Source: JAGLTA01 sp023142625 (lineage in GTDB: Bacteria; Patescibacteriota; Patescibacteriia; JAACEG01). Taken from it: 11,589 nucleotides of DNA. The notes beneath the pieces are model-generated. The model searched no databases and was not told the origin of the DNA. It saw only the letters and a program-made list of their open reading frames with translations. How positions within the stretch are numbered: the stretch's first letter is position 1; each line of letters starts with the position of its first letter. The position numbers were made by a program, and so were the translations under genes. This document shows positions 7,060-11,589 of the stretch, in pieces. The stretch is taken from the NCBI GenBank assembly GCA_030641665.1, contig DAOWHA010000022.1, positions 1 through 11,589 of the forward strand, given 5' to 3'.

Positions 7060-7410
7060 CTACGCGAAGTAATCTCCGATTTCATTGAATTTTAAATCGC
7101 TTTTGCCTTCTTTTTTATAATATCCGGTAATTCCATCTTTTAAATTTTTAATTTTCTTTCCTGCCTGCTCTGCGATTAAAATCGCCGCCATTCTGCTTCG
7201 CGCGCCAGTCTTGCAGGAAAAAACAACATTTTTTTTCCAATCTATTTCGTTAATCCGTTCGCGAATTTCAGATAGCGGAATATTTTTTGAATTTTTAAAA
7301 CTGATAATTTTATATTCTTTAATTTCGCGTGTATCAATTATCTCCGCGTTTCCGCTGTCAATAATTTTTTTTAATTCATCTTCGCTAATGTCCTGAATAT
7401 TTTCTAATAC
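7060..7410 (-). other. Rhodanese domain at the C-terminus of IleRS
   Basis: Residues about 1308-1423 show a rhodanese layout: EIIDTREIKEY (1330-1340), NIPLSEI (1350-1356) and the active-site loop CKTGARS (1373-1379) with catalytic Cys 1373. Such domains carry a persulfide sulfur or bind thiols. A linker (about 1285-1307) joins it to the synthetase. Single-domain rhodaneses exist as separate proteins; fusion to an aminoacyl-tRNA synthetase is unusual. Confidence 0.9.
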
Positions 7411-10400
7411 TTTTTCGCTTGTGTTTTTTTCGATTCCGATTGTAATATCGTTGTCGTTGACTTTTGACGGTTTTTTAACAATTTTTCCGACAGCGCCTTG
7501 TAAAATTTCATCGGCTAAAACTTCTTTAGCGATTTCATTTTTATAATTTTCCAGCGCGAATTTTATTTCATCGCTGGCGCTTTCCCAATAAACTGAAATT
7601 CTGTCTTGAATTGTAAGCCCTAAATTTTTGCGCGCCGCGTTTATCAAGCGGACAACTTCCCGCTTAATTCCTTCTTGTTTTAATTCTTTGGTCATAGTTG
7701 TATTTAATTTAATATTTAAAACCCCTTCCCCTTTTTTAAATTTAACTTCTTTAATATTTACCTCTTCTTTAATTAATTTTAAATAATCGTCATTATTGAC
7801 TTTTGACTTTTGACTTTTGACTTTCAACTCACTTAACGGCTGTCTTACTTTTATTCCCGCCTCGTCTCTTGCCGCCAGTCCCAACTCAACGATTTTTCTA
7901 ACAATTTCCATATTTTCTAAAACTTCATTATCTACTTTTTCTGCTTTCACCCAATCCTCTAAATGAACTGATTTATTTTCATCTTGAAAATTATTTCCCG
8001 TAATTTTCTGCCAAACCTGCTCTGCGATAAACGGCATAAACGGCGCTATAATTTTTGATAATTGCAATAAAACATATCTAGTAGTTTGTAAAGCAGCTTT
8101 TTTGTCTTGTTCGTCTTCGCCTTTAAACCTATCGCGCGATCGGCGGATATACCAAGTTGACAAATCACTGATAAAATTTTCGATCGGACGAGTCGCTTTC
8201 GGCAAATTATAATTATTCATATTTTTAGTCACTTCAGCGATTAGTTGATTCAGCCGCGCTAAAATCCACTTATCTAAAACATTATCCGACATCCGACATT
8301 TGACATCCGACATCCGAACAGCAAAAAGTTTATAAAATTTAAATACATTCCATAAAAGCATTATATTTTTTCGCATCGCTTCTTGAACTCCCTGTTCCGC
8401 GAAACACAAAGTATCAGCCAGCATTACGGGCGAAGAAAGCAGATAATACCGCAAAGCGTCAGCGCTATATTTTTCAAATAAAAAATCCGGTTTAGGATAG
8501 TTTTGCAGTTTTTTTGCCATTTTTTGTCCGTCTTCTGCCAAAACGATGCCGTTAACAATAACATTTTTAAAAGCCATTTTGTCTTTTATTCCAGCCGCGA
8601 TTGCGTGCAGATAATAGAACCAGCATCTTGTCTGGTCGGCTCCTTCGCCGATAAATTCAGCTGGAAAATTTTTCTCAAATTTTTCTTTATTTTCAAATGG
8701 ATAATGACATTGCGCGTAAGGCATTGATCCTGATTCAAACCAACAATCCAAAACATCGGACACACGCTTCATTCCGCCGCCGCACTTCTCGCATTTAAAA
8801 ATTATCTTATCAACTGTGTGCTTATGCAGATCCGTAATCGGCTGAAAATAAAAAATATGATGCGATGCTGTCGCAATTTTTATTTTTTGGCTGGTAAAAA
8901 AAGTTTCAGGCTTTTTACCTTGATCAAAATATTTATAAATTGTCCTAATAGCGTCTTCGTGAGAAACAATTAAAATTGTCTTATTTGGAAATCGTCTTTT
9001 AATTTCATTTAAAAACTCTTTGGTTCTTTTTTCTACATCTGCCATTGATTCGCCCTCTGGATGTTTTGCGCTGTAAAAATTATTAGATTGCCGCCTGAAT
9101 TTTAATGACTTTTCAACATTTTGTTCTTCAAAAATCCCAGCTTTAATATCCCGCAAGCGCGGTTCTAAAATTATTTTTGCGTTCCAATTTTTATTTAAAA
9201 TTTCAGCTGTCTGTTTTGTTCTTAAAAAATCCGAACAAATAATTAAATCAACTTTTTCTTTTTTTAAATTTTTAGCCAATTTAACAGCATCTTTTTTTCC
9301 TTGATTAGTTAAATTATAAATATCATTTTCAATTTTTCCATTCGTTAAATTTTTTAAATTATGTTCTGCCTGTCCATGCCTTACTGCTATAAATTTTCCA
9401 TTTCCTTGCGCCTCTGCTAATTCATCAATAGATCCAATTACTTTAATCTCATTGCATTTTTCACAATGCCAAATAGGAATAACTGACGCCCAAAATCTTT
9501 GCCTGCTGATTGACCAATCGCGCGCGCCTTCAAGCCATTTTCCCCATCTCCCTTTTTTAATATGCTCTGGCGACCAATTTATATCTTCTGCCAATTCAAG
9601 CATTCTCTCTTTTATTTTTAAAATATTCACAAACCAAGACGATGTCGCGTAATTTAAAAGCGGAGAATCGCACCGCCAGCAATGCGGATAGCTATGCTCA
9701 TATTTTTCTTTCGCAAAAAGTAAATTTTCATGCGCTAAATATTTTATAATCTCTATATCTGTTTTTTGGTGATCGCCTAATGGCTTGACATTTAGTCCTG
9801 TAAAATCTTTTGCTTCTTTTTTAATAACTCCATCCATTCCAATATGCTGGATAAAAGGCAAATTTTCTTTTTTCCCTAATTTCATATCATCATCTCCAAA
9901 CGCTGGCGCAATATGCACAACCCCGGTCCCTTCATCCGTATTAACAAAATCGCCCGCGTAAATTTTCCAACCGTTTTCTCTATTTTTTAAATTTTCATCT
10001 TTTGAATAATAATCAAAAATAGGTTCGTATTTTAATCCAACTAAATCTTCGCCATTTACATCAGCGACAAATTTATATTCTTTATCTTTTAAAACCTCTT
10101 CTATTCTATCTTTTGCTAAAATATAAAAATCATTTTCAATTTTAACCATCGCGTATTTAATATTTTCGCCAATTGCCAGCGCGACATTTCCCAAAAGCGT
10201 CCATGGAGTAGTTGTCCACGCTAAAATATAAACATTTGATAATGGTCTATCAATGTTAATATCAAAATAAAATTTCTCTTTCTCGTTTTTATAAATATCA
10301 ATAGCGTTCTCTGATGGTGAATAATCAATTTCTGGTAAATTATCTAATGAAAACCATTTTAATTTGTCTGCTTTATCTTTTTCCATTATTACTGGTTCGC

Positions 10401-11331
10401 CTTCAATTTTAACTTTATAACAAACAGTCTCAAAAATCCGTCCCTCTAAAATATCTGATTTAGCGCTAAATGGTTTTGCTGATTTAATTTTTACGCCCAA
10501 TTCTTCCATAACTTCTCTTTTTAAAGCTTTGTCAAAAGTTTCTCCTGCATCAACTTTACCGCCTACTAATGCCCAAGTTTTTCTTCTTCTATTTTCATTG
10601 CGTCTTAAAAGTAAAATTTCATTTTTATCATTAAAAATTAAAGCGCCAATACCTCGTCCCGTTGTTCCTGTTTTATATTTTAACTTAAATTTTACTGTCG
10701 CGGACAGATCTTTTATATCCCGATATCCTTCCGCGACTTCGGACTGTGATAATGTTGTTTCGCATCGCGGACAAATATGCATTGAGCGATAACCTTCGTA
10801 AATCAGCCCTTTGTCATATAACTGCTTAAAAACCCACCAGACAGATTCCATAAAATCCAGGTCCATCGTCTTATAGCAATTTTCCATATCCGCCCACCTG
10901 CCTAATCTGCGGATCGTTTTTTTCCACTCATCAACATATTTTAAAACTTTTGATCTGCACTGTTCGTTGAATTTATCCACCCCGATTTTTTCAATGTCTT
11001 TTTTGCTTTTTGAGCCCATCTCTTTTTCAACAATATTTTCAATCGGCAAGCCGTGGCAGTCCCAGCCCCATTTCCGTTCAACGCGAAATCCGCGCATAGT
11101 CCAATATCTTGGAATGGCGTCTTTAATTAAACTTCCCGCGATATGCCCGTAATGCGGCGTGCCTGTCGCGAACGGAGGACCGTCGTAAAAAACATAATCG
11201 CCTTTCGGCGCTTTTCTTTCTACGGATTTTTCAAAAATTTTAGATTTATCCCAAAAATTCAAAACTTCTTCTTCTATTTCTGAAAAAATATTATTTTTTT
11301 GCTGTCCGTTTTCTTTTTTCTCTTTATTCAT
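7060..11331 (-). CDS. ileS: Isoleucyl-tRNA synthetase (type 2) with Nudix, histidine phosphatase and rhodanese domains
   Basis: The core charges tRNA(Ile) with isoleucine in the cytoplasm. HYGH (60-63) is the HIGH box and KMAKK (937-941) a variant KMSKS. AWTTTPWT (371-378) and GTGVVHIAPAFG (468-479) belong to the CP1 editing domain that removes misactivated valine. DCWFESGSMPYA and the anticodon-binding region follow, then the C-terminal segment of type 2 enzymes (about 1215-1270). The length is 1423 against roughly 950-1050 for the family. The excess is a Nudix domain (about 222-352), a histidine phosphatase (about 643-830) between the CEKC pairs 623-626 and 847-850, and a rhodanese (about 1308-1423). 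The reading frame is continuous and all core motifs remain, so this is probably one working enzyme. Two heptamer tandem repeats are translated in frame. The ATG at 11331 precedes the core by about 45 residues; no Shine-Dalgarno is visible. Confidence 0.97.
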   Translation of the reverse strand: MNKEKKENGQQKNNIFSEIEEEVLNFWDKSKIFEKSVERKAPKGDYVFYDGPPFATGTPHYGHIAGSLIKDAIPRYWTMRGFRVERKWGWDCHGLPIENIVEKEMGSKSKKDIEKIGVDKFNEQCRSKVLKYVDEWKKTIRRLGRWADMENCYKTMDLDFMESVWWVFKQLYDKGLIYEGYRSMHICPRCETTLSQSEVAEGYRDIKDLSATVKFKLKYKTGTTGRGIGALIFNDKNEILLLRRNENRRRKTWALVGGKVDAGETFDKALKREVMEELGVKIKSAKPFSAKSDILEGRIFETVCYKVKIEGEPVIMEKDKADKLKWFSLDNLPEIDYSPSENAIDIYKNEKEKFYFDINIDRPLSNVYILAWTTTPWTLLGNVALAIGENIKYAMVKIENDFYILAKDRIEEVLKDKEYKFVADVNGEDLVGLKYEPIFDYYSKDENLKNRENGWKIYAGDFVNTDEGTGVVHIAPAFGDDDMKLGKKENLPFIQHIGMDGVIKKEAKDFTGLNVKPLGDHQKTDIEIIKYLAHENLLFAKEKYEHSYPHCWRCDSPLLNYATSSWFVNILKIKERMLELAEDINWSPEHIKKGRWGKWLEGARDWSISRQRFWASVIPIWHCEKCNEIKVIGSIDELAEAQGNGKFIAVRHGQAEHNLKNLTNGKIENDIYNLTNQGKKDAVKLAKNLKKEKVDLIICSDFLRTKQTAEILNKNWNAKIILEPRLRDIKAGIFEEQNVEKSLKFRRQSNNFYSAKHPEGESMADVEKRTKEFLNEIKRRFPNKTILIVSHEDAIRTIYKYFDQGKKPETFFTSQKIKIATASHHIFYFQPITDLHKHTVDKIIFKCEKCGGGMKRVSDVLDCWFESGSMPYAQCHYPFENKEKFEKNFPAEFIGEGADQTRCWFYYLHAIAAGIKDKMAFKNVIVNGIVLAEDGQKMAKKLQNYPKPDFLFEKYSADALRYYLLSSPVMLADTLCFAEQGVQEAMRKNIMLLWNVFKFYKLFAVRMSDVKCRMSDNVLDKWILARLNQLIAEVTKNMNNYNLPKATRPIENFISDLSTWYIRRSRDRFKGEDEQDKKAALQTTRYVLLQLSKIIAPFMPFIAEQVWQKITGNNFQDENKSVHLEDWVKAEKVDNEVLENMEIVRKIVELGLAARDEAGIKVRQPLSELKVKSQKSKVNNDDYLKLIKEEVNIKEVKFKKGEGVLNIKLNTTMTKELKQEGIKREVVRLINAARKNLGLTIQDRISVYWESASDEIKFALENYKNEIAKEVLADEILQGAVGKIVKKPSKVNDNDITIGIEKNTSEKVLENIQDISEDELKKIIDSGNAEIIDTREIKEYKIISFKNSKNIPLSEIRERINEIDWKKNVVFSCKTGARSRMAAILIAEQAGKKIKNLKDGITGYYKKEGKSDLKFNEIGDYFA
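7798..7828. repeat. In-frame heptamer repeat in ileS, GTCAAAA type
   Basis: About four period-7 units (TTTTGAC on the + strand, GTCAAAA on the coding strand) encode LKVKSQKSKV (1169-1178) in the C-terminal half of IleRS, between the segments RQPLSEL and YLKLIKEEV. The frame is kept on both sides. Confidence 0.85.
8284..8318. repeat. In-frame heptamer repeat in ileS, GTCGGAT type
   Basis: Five period-7 units (ATCCGAC, ATCCGAC, ATTTGAC, ATCCGAC, ATCCGAA on the + strand) encode VRMSDVKCRMSDN (1005-1017), where RMSD recurs seven residues apart. It falls between FKFYKLFA and VLDKWILARL, where synthetases of this class tolerate loop length changes. Unit and period match the 16S helix 40 repeat. 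Confidence 0.9.
8842..9405 (-). other. Histidine phosphatase domain inserted in IleRS
   Basis: Residues about 643-830 form a complete phosphoglycerate-mutase-like histidine phosphatase: RHGQAEHN (651-658, nucleophile H652), SDFLRTKQTAE (R704), HPEGES (757-762) and VSHEDAIRT (789-797, second catalytic H791). It is inserted between IGSIDELAE and ITDLHKH, which are contiguous in ordinary type 2 enzymes. All catalytic residues are present. The substrate cannot be told from sequence. Confidence 0.93.
10276..10668 (-). other. Nudix hydrolase domain inserted in IleRS
   Basis: Residues about 222-352 contain a perfect Nudix box (258-280): GKVDAGE, seven residues, then REVMEELGV. This is the divalent-metal and pyrophosphate-binding signature of enzymes that cleave nucleoside diphosphates linked to another moiety. 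It sits between VKFKLK (213-218) and NVYILAWTTTPWT (366-378), at the beginning of the editing domain, and appears whole with flanking strands. The substrate is unknown. Confidence 0.95.
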
Positions 11332-11359
11332 AAATAAAAAATAAATACTGTATATTACG

Positions 11360-11388
11360 AGATTAACCTAAATTAAATCTATTGTCAA
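11360..11388 (-). promoter_or_regulatory. Candidate ileS promoter
   Basis: An exact TTGACA (11388-11383) with a 17-bp spacer leads to TAATCT (11365-11360), a poor -10. The -35 matches the other - strand promoters here. The leader would be about 20-25 nt. The weak -10 keeps confidence modest. Confidence 0.4.
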
Positions 11389-11393
11389 AAACC

Positions 11394-11417
11394 AAAACCG
11401 CTGAATTCAGCGGTTTT
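11394..11417. terminator. Intrinsic terminator upstream of ileS
   Basis: AAAACCGCTGAA/TTCAGCGGTTTT is a perfect 24-bp palindrome (11394-11417) that would fold as an 8-10 bp stem with an AATT-type loop. A run of eight T follows on the + strand and TTTTGGTTTTT on the - strand. It ends the right-edge gene before ileS and partly blocks opposite transcription. Confidence 0.85.
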
Positions 11418-11465
11418 TTTTATTTTACTCAACCTCATCTTACAATTAACATCTAATAATATTTT

Positions 11466-11589
11466 CTACCTCCCGATCCACCCTATATAATCCATTGCCT
11501 TTTGCCACGCGGAAAAAGAGATGTTTGGATGCACTGTTTTGCCGCCGAATCTGATGGCTTGGATTATCGCCTGTATTGGATAATTGCCA
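11466..11589 (-). CDS. C-terminal 40 codons of an unidentified protein
   Basis: An open frame enters from the right edge and ends at TAG (11468-11466). The visible part includes YPIQAIIQAIRFGGKTVHP and FSAWQKAMDYIGWIGR. The balanced composition and a terminator about 50 nt further on support a real gene end. A competing frame stays open to about 11445 (WQLSNTG start) but reads less like a protein. I do not recognise the family; too little is visible. Confidence 0.55.
   Translation of the reverse strand, partial: GNYPIQAIIQAIRFGGKTVHPNISFSAWQKAMDYIGWIGR

Noticed and set aside
6960..7060. tRNA(Ile) or a T-box in front of 16S or ileS
   Set aside because: The TTGCCG/CGGCAA hairpin is too small for a tRNA, and it lies downstream, not upstream, of ileS.
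8284..8318. CRISPR array
   Set aside because: Units are 7 bp and directly adjacent with no spacers; no cas genes.
8842..9405. Intein in IleRS
   Set aside because: No Cys/Ser at the start, no His-Asn followed by Cys/Ser/Thr at the end, and the content is a histidine phosphatase, not a Hint domain.
7211..11152. + strand open frames opposite ileS (7211-7396, 8503-8727, 9452-9652, 10529-10792, 10967-11152)
   Set aside because: All are antisense to the long ileS frame with its conserved motifs and show no recognisable domains.

Overview
The window looks like chromosomal DNA from an ultra-small bacterium of the Candidate Phyla Radiation (Patescibacteria), probably the Parcubacteria side. The evidence is AT-rich, Lys/Asn/Ile-rich coding sequence, a solitary 16S rRNA gene whose broad-range primer sites carry base differences reported for this radiation (AGAGTTTGATCCTAGCTCAG at the 5' end, GCAGCAGCGG at the 515 site), and an archaeal/eukaryotic-type (type 2) isoleucyl-tRNA synthetase. 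The phylum-level call is inference; no database search was possible.

Layout, left to right. Positions 1-182 hold the translation or transcription start region of something reading left out of the window: a perfect Shine-Dalgarno, an 8-codon mini-ORF and two boxA-like elements. At 183-1085 (-) is a membrane-anchored protein with two tandem DUF3828/NTF2-like domains. It is divergent from a + strand operon at about 1300-4584: a possible 42-codon ORF, a membrane-associated SAM methyltransferase, and a multi-pass sensor histidine kinase. A bidirectional hairpin terminator (4606-4641) separates that operon from the KH-domain RNA-binding protein KhpA (4665-4988, -), which has a consensus promoter. 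Next come the 16S rRNA gene (about 5261-6884, -) with its promoter and long-range processing stem, ileS (7060-11331, -), a terminator, and the last 40 codons of an unidentified protein at the right edge (-).

Three things stand out. First, ileS encodes 1423 residues, about 440 more than the family core. The excess is three separate enzyme domains with intact catalytic signatures: a Nudix hydrolase inside the start of the editing (CP1) domain, a histidine phosphatase inside a loop between two CxxC zinc pairs, and a C-terminal rhodanese. Second, period-7 repeats of one family (roughly GTCRRAW) occur in the apical part of 16S helix 40, adding about 90 nt to the rRNA, and at two in-frame sites in ileS. 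Third, the 16S gene is not followed by 23S or tRNA genes. It has its own promoter, and a 17-bp perfect (23-bp imperfect) leader/trailer stem encloses it alone.

The - strand block ileS, 16S, khpA is all translation machinery. The + strand pair (methyltransferase and histidine kinase) looks like an envelope sensing/modification operon with no response regulator in view. Nearly every protein gene lacks a recognisable Shine-Dalgarno even though the 16S 3' end keeps a complete anti-SD. Four of the - strand transcription starts have an exact TTGACA -35 box.
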